Assembly: GCA_965369325.1 (NCBI GenBank)
Contig: CBDUQI010000002.1
Coordinates: forward strand, 1 to 64,000
Reading direction: 5' to 3'
Origin: CBDUQI01 sp965369325
GTDB lineage: Bacteria > Pseudomonadota > Gammaproteobacteria > Steroidobacterales > JBCBZW01
Length of the DNA stretch: 64,000 bases
A program made the translations under genes and the position numbers. Below the pieces are notes generated by a model. It saw only the letters and a program-made list of their open reading frames with translations. It was not told where the DNA came from and made no database searches. Numbering within the stretch: the stretch's first letter is position 1; every line of letters begins with the position of its first letter. This document shows positions 55,716 to 64,000 of this stretch, in pieces.

Positions 55716-56456
55716 ATGCGAGTTCTTTTTTCTGCGCTGATGCTATCGATCGCCGCTGTGGCCTGTAGCAACGCCACGTCTGCGGCGACTGAACCCTGTG
55801 ATGCCAAAGCGATTCGCGGCGCTCTTAAGGCCTATCTGCCCGGCGAACTGGACATATCACCCACCCCGGTAGAGGGGCTGTGCGAAGTGGCACAAGAGCT
55901 GCGTGTGCTGTACGCCTCGCCAGATGGCAGTTTCGTGTTGCAGGGACCTCTGATCGATACCGCCAAACGTCTTGATCTGACCGCCGAGCGCCTGGGCGCT
56001 GCGCGCCAGACGCTGCTGGCCAAAGAGTCGCCTCTGGGTACCTACGACTATCTTGCCAACACCACACCGCCAGCGCATACCTTGACTGTCATCACCGATA
56101 TTGATTGTGCTTATTGCCGGCGCTTGCATGCCAAAATGGATGAGTACAATGCCGCCGGAATCGAGTTGCGGTACCTCATGTTGCCACGGGCCGGTCGCGA
56201 CTCGGTGTCTTATCAGAAGGCGGTAGCCGCCGCGTGTTCACAATCGCCCACCGAGGCCATCACCGAGTACATGAACGGAGCTGCCCTGGCGCAACAGCCG
56301 ACGAGTTGCGCGCACAATATTGATCGTCACATGGCGCTGGCCCAGCGTCTTGGCGCAAACAGCACGCCTTCGTTTATTTTTCCGGATGGCACACTGACCG
56401 CCGGCCTGATGCCGCCGCAGCGTTTGCTTGAGGTGCTTGAAGCCAGCGCCGAATAG
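55716..56456 (+). CDS. DsbC/DsbG-like periplasmic thiol protein
   Basis: 246 residues from the ATG at 55716, with TGGAGGAG upstream. Signal peptide at 1-17 or 1-24; VAC near residue 17 is a weak lipobox. The N-terminal dimerisation-like region is followed by a thioredoxin fold with redox site CAYC (131-134) after DIDCAYCRRLHAK, and cis-proline region NSTPSFIFPDG. This matches disulfide isomerases that correct disulfides in secreted proteins; many cysteine-bearing secreted proteins in this window could be clients. Confidence 0.9.
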   Translation: MRVLFSALMLSIAAVACSNATSAATEPCDAKAIRGALKAYLPGELDISPTPVEGLCEVAQELRVLYASPDGSFVLQGPLIDTAKRLDLTAERLGAARQTLLAKESPLGTYDYLANTTPPAHTLTVITDIDCAYCRRLHAKMDEYNAAGIELRYLMLPRAGRDSVSYQKAVAAACSQSPTEAITEYMNGAALAQQPTSCAHNIDRHMALAQRLGANSTPSFIFPDGTLTAGLMPPQRLLEVLEASAE

Positions 56457-56564
56457 TTGCACACGGTACCCGCCGCCGCGATGGCGTGTTCTTGGAAACA
56501 AGTACGTTTGCGGCGGCGAACTCCTGCGGCCCGGCGGGGCGTACTTGTCCGAGCCTTGGGCGGA

Positions 56565-57167
56565 TTATTTTATCCGCACCACCCTGACCGTGCGGTTGAG
56601 CCCTTCTACTGCCATCCGGAAGCTGCCTAAAGCGCCCCGCTTGATGGTGATCTGAGGCCGTGAGGCGCGGTAAGAGACGCGCCCGTTTTGTGCCTGTTTC
56701 CATACCTGGCCGTTTTCCAGCCGAAATAACGTCTTGCCACTCCACCCGGAAAAGTCACCGTCGTAACGGGTGACAATCTCCTGGATGCTCTCGGCGATGC
56801 GTTTGTCCTCCAGCCCGAAATCGGCTTCGGTAATCACCATGCTCTCATTCGCCCCACCCGCCTGCGGGGTGTGAGTGGCCACCGTGACCGGTTGTGATGG
56901 GGCTGGCGATGGCTTAGGCGCCGGGTTTACCGGTGTGGCAGGCGATGCGGGCATGATGGCGGCTGAGGTCTCGTTGGGCGCACTTCTACGGGCCAGCTTG
57001 TCAAAGCATTTGAGTCGACGTGAATCTTTGGCAATTTGGGCACACTCGCGCAGCTGCGCGTGCACGGCCTCTACGGCGTTGGCGGGTGCCGGACTTAGCG
57101 CGACGGCGGCGCCCGCCATCGCGATCAGTGAACATAATTTGGTATTTAGCAGCATTGTTTCTTTCAT
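56565..57167 (-). CDS. Secreted protein of unknown function
   Basis: 200 residues from the ATG at 57167. Signal peptide (SLIAMAGAAVALSPAPANA). A short CAQIAKDSRRLKCFDKLA motif, seen in many small secreted proteins, is followed by a proline/alanine-rich linker (about 65-105). The C-terminal domain includes SIQEIVTRYDGDFSG, TLFRLENGQVWKQ and RMAVEGLNRTVRVVRI. No enzymatic motif is evident. It converges with the DsbC-like gene. Confidence 0.75.
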   Translation of the reverse strand: MKETMLLNTKLCSLIAMAGAAVALSPAPANAVEAVHAQLRECAQIAKDSRRLKCFDKLARRSAPNETSAAIMPASPATPVNPAPKPSPAPSQPVTVATHTPQAGGANESMVITEADFGLEDKRIAESIQEIVTRYDGDFSGWSGKTLFRLENGQVWKQAQNGRVSYRASRPQITIKRGALGSFRMAVEGLNRTVRVVRIK

Positions 57168-57353
57168 CAAGTGCCTACAGCCTGCCTGATTTTACGCATA
57201 GTTACGGCGCCGGTCACGGCCGCAGAGCAATTGCTTGCTGATGCGCCGCGACAATTCCCACGTACTAACCGATTATACTGCGGGTTCTTCTGTCACCGGG
57301 CTGAGCAGAACGCCCGTCACCCCCAACCCGCGTGATTGCGCAAGCCAGGCTCT

Positions 57354-59483
57354 ATGACCGACAACTCCGTGGATTTCGCGCAGCAATTTCACCAGGCCTG
57401 CCAGCTGCATGAAAGTGGCGAGTTGGAGGCGGCGCGGCTCGCGTACCTAAGTCTGCTCAGCGAGCAACCGGAGCATGCCGAGGTATTGCATCGGCTCGGA
57501 AATATCGAGCTGCGCTATGGGCAGCTGCAAAGCGCAGAGCAGCGCGTTGCCCGCGCGCTGCAGCTGCAGCCGGATGCGCCGGGATACCAGATTACGCTTG
57601 GCAATATCCTGCGCGCTGCGCAGCGCCCGCAAGAAGCCCTTGCGGCGTATCGAGCAGAGCTGGCGGCGCGGCCGGACTTTGCTATCGCCCATCAGCAGGT
57701 AGGGCTGATGATGCTGGAAGGCGGGGAGCCGGCGGGCGCAGTGCGCAGCTTGCTCAAAGCGGTTGAGCATGCGCCGGATCTTGCCAGCGCGCACAACTAC
57801 CTTGGGCGCGCGCTGAACAATCTTGGCAATTTCCCGCAAGCGGCGAATGCTTTTTTGAGCGCGATTGAGCGCCAACCCCATTTCCCGGAGGCGTATAACA
57901 ACCTGGGGCACGTCCTGCGTGCGCAGGGCAATATGCGCAAAGCTGCCGAAGCGTTCACGGAGGCGGTCAGGCAAGACCCCGCGGATACACGCGCACAGCA
58001 TAATCTTGGCACTGCGCTGGCGGCCCTGAACGATGCGCCGGGTGCCGTGCAGGCGTTTAAGGAAGCCATCCGCCTCGATCCGGACAATGCCGACGCGTGC
58101 CACAATCTGGCGGTGGTGTTGCACGATAAGGGCCTGCTGGATCAGGCGTTGGAGTACTACGACAAAGCGTTGAGCGTGGACGCCACACGTGCCGATACCC
58201 TGAGCAGTCGAGGCGCCGCCCTGCAGTCCATGGGGGCGTTCACACAGGCGCAGGGCAGTTACGAAGCTGCGCTACAGGTCCATGCCAACCTACCGGCGGC
58301 GCTGGCGGGGCTGGCAGGTCTGTTGCATATGCAAGGGCGTGACCAGGAGGGCTTGGCCTTGCTGGAACCGCGGCTAGCCGCCGGCATGCGGGCGCCCGAG
58401 GTGTTGGGCAGTTACGCCGATATGATGCGCGCCACCGGGGACACCGCGCCGGCCAGGGCGTTGCTGACTCAAATCATGAGTCATCCTCGGTTGACGGCTG
58501 ACCAGCAGTTGCAGTTGCACTTTAAGATGGGCGATTTATGCGACGCCGACGGCGACTACGATCTGGCGTTCGAACATTATCAACGCGCCAATGGCCTGAA
58601 GCGCACCGGCTTTGATCCGGACAAGCATGCGCAGCAGATAGACAGGCTAATCGTGTACTTCGATGCTGAGCGTTGCGCGGGAGGCTCCGCCCCCCTGGCC
58701 GAGCCGTCGCAGCTGCCTGTATTTATCGTTGGGATGCCGCGTTCGGGTACCTCGCTGGTGGAGCAGATTGTGGCCAGCCATTCGCAGGTGTTCGGGGCTG
58801 GCGAGCTAAACCACATTGGCGCGATCGTGCGGCACCTGGTTGGCCAGCACACCCTGGGCACGCAGGCCCCTTTAGGGTGGCCCGAATTACTGGATCAGGT
58901 GCCCGCCCAGCGACTTGGAGAATGCGCAACCGAGTACCTGATGCAACTGCGTGCGATGGACCGTAACGCACTGCGTATCAGTGACAAGATGTGGCTGAAT
59001 TTTGAGCACCTGGGCCTGATTGCCCAGTTGTTCCCCGGCGCTCGCGTGCTGCACTGTACGCGCGACCCGCTCGATACCGCGCTGTCCTGTTACTTCCACA
59101 ACTTTTTCCAAACCATCGCGCTGCCGTTTTCATACCGCCTGGCTGACATTGGTGAGTATTACCTGGACTACGTGCGCCTGATGGACCACTGGCGTAAGGC
59201 GTTGCCGCTGCGCATGCTGGATGTGCCTTACGAGGCGCTGGTGGCCGAGCAGGGGCCAATCAGTCGCGCGCTGATCGATTTTCTTGAGCTACCGTGGGAT
59301 GAGGCCTGCCTGCGTTTTCATGAAACACCGCGGGTGGCGCTTACTGCCAGCTACGCGCAGGTGAAAAAACCCATGTACAGCAGCTCGGTTGGGCGCTGGC
59401 GGCACTACGAGCGTCACCTGGCGCCGCTGCGCAAGGTGCTGGACGGCGCTGTGCAAGGTCGCCCCGCGCGGTGGACGCCATGA
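57354..59483 (+). CDS. TPR-sulfotransferase 1
   Basis: 709 residues from the ATG at 57354. A long TPR region (about 8-400; LPEAYNNLGHVLRAQGN-type units) is followed by a sulfotransferase domain. The PAPS 5'-phosphosulfate loop is FIVGMPRSGTS at about 456-466, and the 3'-phosphate motif is CTRDPLDTALSCY. The domain would transfer sulfate from PAPS to a hydroxyl or tyrosine of a partner chosen by the TPR part. The stop overlaps the start of the second sulfotransferase (ATGA). It is the first of four tandem paralogues. Confidence 0.92.
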   Translation: MTDNSVDFAQQFHQACQLHESGELEAARLAYLSLLSEQPEHAEVLHRLGNIELRYGQLQSAEQRVARALQLQPDAPGYQITLGNILRAAQRPQEALAAYRAELAARPDFAIAHQQVGLMMLEGGEPAGAVRSLLKAVEHAPDLASAHNYLGRALNNLGNFPQAANAFLSAIERQPHFPEAYNNLGHVLRAQGNMRKAAEAFTEAVRQDPADTRAQHNLGTALAALNDAPGAVQAFKEAIRLDPDNADACHNLAVVLHDKGLLDQALEYYDKALSVDATRADTLSSRGAALQSMGAFTQAQGSYEAALQVHANLPAALAGLAGLLHMQGRDQEGLALLEPRLAAGMRAPEVLGSYADMMRATGDTAPARALLTQIMSHPRLTADQQLQLHFKMGDLCDADGDYDLAFEHYQRANGLKRTGFDPDKHAQQIDRLIVYFDAERCAGGSAPLAEPSQLPVFIVGMPRSGTSLVEQIVASHSQVFGAGELNHIGAIVRHLVGQHTLGTQAPLGWPELLDQVPAQRLGECATEYLMQLRAMDRNALRISDKMWLNFEHLGLIAQLFPGARVLHCTRDPLDTALSCYFHNFFQTIALPFSYRLADIGEYYLDYVRLMDHWRKALPLRMLDVPYEALVAEQGPISRALIDFLELPWDEACLRFHETPRVALTASYAQVKKPMYSSSVGRWRHYERHLAPLRKVLDGAVQGRPARWTP

Positions 59484-60934
59484 GTGTACAGGCCTATCTG
59501 GCGGCCGGCCTGAAGGCCCAGCGTGCCGGTCAGTTGCCCGAGGCCGCGGTCCACTTCAAGCAGGCGGTTACCGAGGCGCCGGGCGATGCCCGCGCTTGGA
59601 CCTGTCTGGGCAGCGTGTTGCAAATGGGCGGTCGGTACGAGGATGCACGGACGTGTTATCGCAATGCGCTCAAGGCGGATGCCACCTACCCGGATGCAAC
59701 CTACAACCTGGGCACCCTGAATCAGGGCGAGCGGCAGTTGGATGAAGCGCTTACGGCGTATCGGCGCACGCTGGAACTGGCACCGGCGCATGCCGGGGCA
59801 CTGGCGGGCATGGCTACCATTATGGATTGGCGCGGGCAGGACGCTGAAGCCCTGCAGCAACTGCAACAGCAAATGGGTGAAGCGCCCGCCGATCTGGAGC
59901 TAGAGCTGATTTATGCGCGCCTGCTCTCGCGTGACGGTCGCCACCAAGTTGCCCTGGAACGGTTGCAGGCCGTATTGGCCAGTGCGGATCTTACCGGGCA
60001 CCAACGCTCGCGTGTGCATTTTGCGCTGGGGCGTATTTGTGATCGGCAGGCTCGTTACGATGATGCGTTTGCGCACTTCGAACAGGCGAACGTCCTGAAG
60101 GGCGCGCGCTTTGATGCAAACGCATTCGGCGAATTTGTTGACGAGTTGATCGAGACATTCAGTCCGGCTGCGATGGCCGATATGGCGGACTCCGGTGTGA
60201 GCGACGACCGGCCCATCTTTATCGTCGGTCTGCCGCGCTCGGGTAGCACGCTGCTCGAGCAGATTCTGGGCGCCCATCCGCAAGTGCTGGCCGGCGGCGA
60301 AAGCACCGCATTCCCGCGCGTGGCGGCGGCGTTGGCCAACGCCGCCCACGGCGGTAGTTATCCGGGTTGTATCGCCGCATGCGAGGCGCACGAGCTTGAG
60401 GGCGCGGCGCATACCTACCTGGGGCAGTTGCCCGATACCACGCAGCACGTCACCGACAAGTTGCCCGGTAACTTCATGCACGTCGCGAGCATTTCACGCG
60501 TATTGCCCGGCGCGCGCATTGTGAACTGTGTGCGCGATCCGCTTGAGACTGCCTTGTCCTGCTACATGCAGAATTTTGCGGGCGGTAGTTTGCCCTACAC
60601 CTACAACCTGACGCACCTCGCGCACTACGTGAACGACTACCGGCGCCTTATGGCGCATTGGCAGCAGTTGTGCGCGCACGGCGTACTTACCTTGCACCAG
60701 GTGCATTACGAATTACTGGTGCAAGACCCGCAGGGGCAAATCCGGCAGTTGCTGCAACAACTGGAGTTGCCATGGTCTGAGCAATGCCTGGCCTTTCACG
60801 AGGTGGCGCCACCCGCATTGACCGCAAGCAATGCGCAGGTTCGAAAGCCCATCTACCGCGATGCCCTGGGCCGTGCCGAACACTATCGCGCCCATCTTGG
60901 CACCTTGATTGAGCAATTGGATTCGCCGGCCTGA
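59480..60934 (+). CDS. TPR-sulfotransferase 2
   Basis: 484 residues from the ATG at 59480, overlapping the previous gene by 4 bp. A shorter TPR region (about 5-190) precedes the sulfotransferase domain: FIVGLPRSGST at about 246-256 (G-L-P in place of G-M-P) and CVRDPLETALSCY. Coupling to the first gene suggests that the two enzymes are made in fixed proportion, possibly as a complex. A 166-bp gap with no gene follows. Confidence 0.92.
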   Translation: MSVQAYLAAGLKAQRAGQLPEAAVHFKQAVTEAPGDARAWTCLGSVLQMGGRYEDARTCYRNALKADATYPDATYNLGTLNQGERQLDEALTAYRRTLELAPAHAGALAGMATIMDWRGQDAEALQQLQQQMGEAPADLELELIYARLLSRDGRHQVALERLQAVLASADLTGHQRSRVHFALGRICDRQARYDDAFAHFEQANVLKGARFDANAFGEFVDELIETFSPAAMADMADSGVSDDRPIFIVGLPRSGSTLLEQILGAHPQVLAGGESTAFPRVAAALANAAHGGSYPGCIAACEAHELEGAAHTYLGQLPDTTQHVTDKLPGNFMHVASISRVLPGARIVNCVRDPLETALSCYMQNFAGGSLPYTYNLTHLAHYVNDYRRLMAHWQQLCAHGVLTLHQVHYELLVQDPQGQIRQLLQQLELPWSEQCLAFHEVAPPALTASNAQVRKPIYRDALGRAEHYRAHLGTLIEQLDSPA

Positions 60935-61100
60935 TTGCCCGTGTCCGTGCCTTCAGTCCGTTTGGTCATCGCGCGCCGGTAGGCCGGAAAGTACCTGAGC
61001 CGCGCTGCGCGCCGCGCCGAGTGTCTTGTTACCTCACGGTTTATCCTGGCCCATCGGCATGAGGCTTGTCTTGTGTCGCTGTGCTTGCAAGACTGCGGGC

Positions 61101-63083
61101 ATGGACAAGCGTCAGATGAAGATGGTCGAGGTATTGCGCCGCGGCGTTGAACAACACCAACGTGGCGAGTTGAATGACGCGCGTCGTAATTATCTTGAGT
61201 TCCTGCGCGTGTTCCCGGAGAACACACAGGCGCTGCATCTGCTTGGCAGCGCCGAGGCGCAGGCCGGGAACTTGAATGCGGCCGAGAGCAGTTTGCGTAA
61301 AGCGACCCGAGCCAGTGACGCGCAGGCCGCGCATTGCAATACGCTGGCCACGGTGCTGAAGCAAAAGAAGGAGATGGAGGAGGCTCTCATCTGGTTTGAT
61401 CGCGCACTGGAACTGGAACCTGGCTTTGGTCCCGCTTGGCACAATCGCGGACGCCTGCGTCACAGTCTTGGTCAGTTCGATGCCGCCACCGCAGACTTGC
61501 GCGCCGCTGCGGAGCTAATGCCCGGCAATGCGCGCGTGCACAACGATCTTGGCATGTTGTACGAGTCGCAAGGCATGTTCGTCGAGGCAGTAAGCTGCTT
61601 CGAGCAGGCGATTCGCGCCGACGTCAAGTACGTCTATGCACACAACAATCTTGGGGCCATACACCTCACCTGCGGTCGGTTGCCGCAGGCGGCACGTTGT
61701 TTCGAGCAGGCGATTAATTGCGACCCTAACTTTGCCAGCGCGCACGACAATCTGGGGCTGGTGCTGAGCGAGCAGGGGCGGGCACAGGAGGCGTTGGCTT
61801 GCCACGCACGCGCCGCCGCGCTGGCGCCGGAACGGCCTTCGCCACTGGCCAATCAGGGCACCGTGTTGCAAGGTCTTGGCCAGATTGACGAGGCGCAGGC
61901 GCGCTTTCGCGCCGCGCTTGCGCTGGATGAGGCCAGCCCTCTGGCACTGGCCGGGCTGGCGGAACTGCACGAGTGGCGCGGGGAGTATCAAGAGGGCCTG
62001 ACTCTGGTGGAGACCCCAGCCAATGAGGACAAGCCTCACCCCGATGTGGTGCTGGCCTGTGCGCGTCTGCTGCGGCGAGTTTACCGCGTGCCAGAGGCGA
62101 TTGATCTGCTTCAGCCCTGGCTCGATCAGGTGGAGCAACTGGGGAATGTGCGGGCACGCTATCTGCACTTTACCCTCGGCCATCTGTTGGACGATGAAGG
62201 ATGTTACGCCGAGGCGTTCAAGCAATTTGAGTTGGGCAACCGAAGGCGCGGGGCCACCTTCGATCCGGCCCGCTGGTCCGCTTACGTGGACAGCATGATC
62301 GCGATGTTCTCCGTGCGCCGCATGCGCGATCTGCCCCGTGCCAGTGAGTTGCCCGCGCCTATGGTGTTTATCGTAGGCATGCCACGCTCAGGGACGTCGC
62401 TGGCTGAGCAGATCCTGGCCGGGCACCCGCAAGTGCTGGCAGCCGGTGAGCGCGCACAACTGGGCCAGCTGGCGCAGGCGCTGCCAGCGCGGCTGGGTAC
62501 GGATGCGCCTTACCCAATGTGCGTAGCAAGCGTGGATCAGTCGGTTCTGCAGGGCATGGGCCGCGAGTACAGCGTTGATCTGACGCCGTTGCCCGACGGC
62601 GTGGATGTGGTCACCGACAAGATGCCGCTTAACTTCCATCACATTGGTCTTGCCATGCTGATGTTTCCCAACGCGCGGGTGATCCACTGTACCCGTGATG
62701 CGGTGGATACCTGTTTGTCGTGCTACTTTCAGGACTTCCCGGATCCGGCGCTTAACTTCAGCACACGTTTGCGTGATACCGCTGAGTACTATCGTGACTA
62801 TCGGCGTCTGATGCGGCACTGGGCGAGCCTGCCCGGATTGAGAATGATGGAGCTCAATTACGAAGCGTTGGTGGAGGACACCGAAGGGCAGACGCAGGCG
62901 TTGCTGCGATTTTTGCAACTGCCGTGGGACGATACCTGCCTGCGGTTCTATGAATCTGCACACAACCAACATACCGCCAGCCATGCGCAAGTGCGTCGAC
63001 CCATCTACGCAAGCGCCGTCGGGCGTCGTCATCACTACCGTGATTTTCTGGGCGATCTGCGCTCGCAGATCGACCGTCCCTGA
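61101..63083 (+). CDS. TPR-sulfotransferase 3
   Basis: 660 residues from the ATG at 61101 (MDKRQMKM); the frame opens further upstream, but that part is not protein-like. A TPR array (about 5-320; AHNNLGAIHLTCGRLPQAARCFEQAI-type units) precedes the sulfotransferase domain: FIVGMPRSGTS at about 422-432 and CTRDAVDTCLSCY. The fourth gene starts 5 bp after its stop. Confidence 0.92.
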   Translation: MDKRQMKMVEVLRRGVEQHQRGELNDARRNYLEFLRVFPENTQALHLLGSAEAQAGNLNAAESSLRKATRASDAQAAHCNTLATVLKQKKEMEEALIWFDRALELEPGFGPAWHNRGRLRHSLGQFDAATADLRAAAELMPGNARVHNDLGMLYESQGMFVEAVSCFEQAIRADVKYVYAHNNLGAIHLTCGRLPQAARCFEQAINCDPNFASAHDNLGLVLSEQGRAQEALACHARAAALAPERPSPLANQGTVLQGLGQIDEAQARFRAALALDEASPLALAGLAELHEWRGEYQEGLTLVETPANEDKPHPDVVLACARLLRRVYRVPEAIDLLQPWLDQVEQLGNVRARYLHFTLGHLLDDEGCYAEAFKQFELGNRRRGATFDPARWSAYVDSMIAMFSVRRMRDLPRASELPAPMVFIVGMPRSGTSLAEQILAGHPQVLAAGERAQLGQLAQALPARLGTDAPYPMCVASVDQSVLQGMGREYSVDLTPLPDGVDVVTDKMPLNFHHIGLAMLMFPNARVIHCTRDAVDTCLSCYFQDFPDPALNFSTRLRDTAEYYRDYRRLMRHWASLPGLRMMELNYEALVEDTEGQTQALLRFLQLPWDDTCLRFYESAHNQHTASHAQVRRPIYASAVGRRHHYRDFLGDLRSQIDRP

Positions 63084-63088
63084 GCGCC

Positions 63089-64000
63089 ATGGGCGATCCG
63101 GCCAGCGCTGAGCAGCAGGCGCTAAGCGCGCTTGGTAAGGCCCGGCATGCCCGTGCGCAGGACGATCTTGCGCAAGCCGAGCAACACTATCAACAGGTGT
63201 TGGCTTATGCCGGCGCGGCCGGGCGTCGCACCTTCTGTGAGGCGTGCGCCGAACTGGGGTTTGTGTATCTGCTCCGTAGACGACACGATCAAAGTCGCGC
63301 GTTGTTCGAGCGCGCCCTGGGAGTCATGCCGGCGCTTGCCGCGGCGCGGTACGGCATGGGGTTGCTGGACGCGCTGGCCGGTGCGTTCGAGCCGGCGCTC
63401 GCCCGTTTTCGCGCGTTGCTGCGAGAGTATCCACATATGGGTGAGGCGGCCCAGCAATTGGTGGCCAGCAAACGTTTTGAACACGCGGATGATGCGGATA
63501 TCGGGCTCATCGAGGCCGCTCTTACTCAGGCTGAGGCGCTGCCGAGCGCACGTGAGAAGCTGTCCTTCGCGCTGGCCAAAGCACTGGACGACTGCGGCGA
63601 ATGGGCGCGCGCGTTTTACTTCGCACAGCAAGCCAATCGGCTAAAAAAAGCCCGTTGTGCGCCGTTTGATGCGCTCGCCGCTTGCCGCTACCTGGAAGGC
63701 ATTGCTGAAGTGTTCGATCGCAGCACGGTGCAACAGATGGGACCTGCACCCGCGCAGGCCTTGCAGGCGCACAAGCCGCCACGTCCGGTATTCATCGTTG
63801 GCATGCCACGCTCAGGCACTACGCTGCTTGAGCAGATGTTAAGTGCCCATCCGCAGGTGCACACCGCCGGCGAACAGGCGATTGTGGATGAGGCCACCTT
63901 GGGTGCGTTGATGCCGTACCCGCAAAGCTGCCGGGAGGGCGGCGATGCGCGGCTTGCGCCCATCCGTCAGGCGTACACCCAGATGTTGCGCGCACATGCC
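63089..64000 (+). CDS. TPR-sulfotransferase 4 (3' end outside window)
   Basis: 304 codons are visible from the ATG at 63089. A degenerate TPR region (about 5-200) is followed by PVFIVGMPRSGTTLLEQ at about 233, the PAPS-binding loop, and HPQVHTAGEQAIVDE. The 3'-phosphate motif lies outside the window. It lies 5 bp after the third gene and is clearly paralogous to genes 1-3. Confidence 0.88.
   Translation, partial: MGDPASAEQQALSALGKARHARAQDDLAQAEQHYQQVLAYAGAAGRRTFCEACAELGFVYLLRRRHDQSRALFERALGVMPALAAARYGMGLLDALAGAFEPALARFRALLREYPHMGEAAQQLVASKRFEHADDADIGLIEAALTQAEALPSAREKLSFALAKALDDCGEWARAFYFAQQANRLKKARCAPFDALAACRYLEGIAEVFDRSTVQQMGPAPAQALQAHKPPRPVFIVGMPRSGTTLLEQMLSAHPQVHTAGEQAIVDEATLGALMPYPQSCREGGDARLAPIRQAYTQMLRAHA

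Overview
The window looks like the chromosome of a high-GC, aerobic, free-living (probably marine) gammaproteobacterium. The evidence is the typA/bipA GTPase, the MsrPQ periplasmic methionine-sulfoxide repair pair, a TonB receptor of the kind common in marine gammaproteobacteria and sphingomonads, a GlyGly-CTERM-type sorting tail (a gammaproteobacterial system), photolyase, and many secreted, lipoprotein and TPR proteins. I saw no rRNA, tRNA, CRISPR array or insertion sequence. Genus-level assignment is not possible from the sequence alone.

Layout. 0-4.3 kb: a truncated TonB-dependent receptor divergent from an acyl-CoA dehydrogenase and a glutathione S-transferase. 4.4-8.7 kb: a secreted M4 metalloprotease divergent from a secreted PHB-depolymerase-like esterase. 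9-14.5 kb: typA, a YbjQ/YbjQ/M48-peptidase operon, a GAF protein with a degenerate GGDEF domain, and msrQ. 14.5-21.6 kb: msrP, a secreted metzincin with a GlyGly-CTERM-like tail, a secreted beta-repeat protein built on DSSG motifs, a TonB-C-domain protein and a DUF547 protein. 21.7-25.4 kb: a TPR/aspartyl-hydroxylase protein with a sugar-kinase-like phosphotransferase, then two divergent tiny secreted proteins that share a conserved leader hairpin. 25.4-26.9 kb: a less GC-rich island of small genes that ends in a gene fragment cut off at the end of a MocR regulator. 26.9-29.3 kb: a MocR regulator divergent from an EamA transporter.

29.5-50 kb is the most distinctive block. It has a TPR lipoprotein plus CRTAC1 (FG-GAP/UnbV) pair, a P-domain protein with a sorting tail, and then an apparent eight-gene operon: amidase; an 1118-residue TPR/FG-GAP/UnbV lipoprotein; a membrane-anchored pentaheme cytochrome with a TPR tail; CRTAC1; CRTAC1; TPR; CRTAC1; TPR. 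Overlapping or nearly touching genes suggest one cell-envelope assembly in which TPR proteins scaffold calcium-binding beta-propellers around an electron-transfer protein. I know of no described function for this combination.

50-57 kb: a methyltransferase and GAF sensor-kinase pair, photolyase, a small DUF4826-like protein, a CadC/ToxR-like membrane regulator, a DsbC-like thiol protein and a small secreted protein. 57.3 kb to the end: four tandem TPR-sulfotransferase genes, the last one running off the window.
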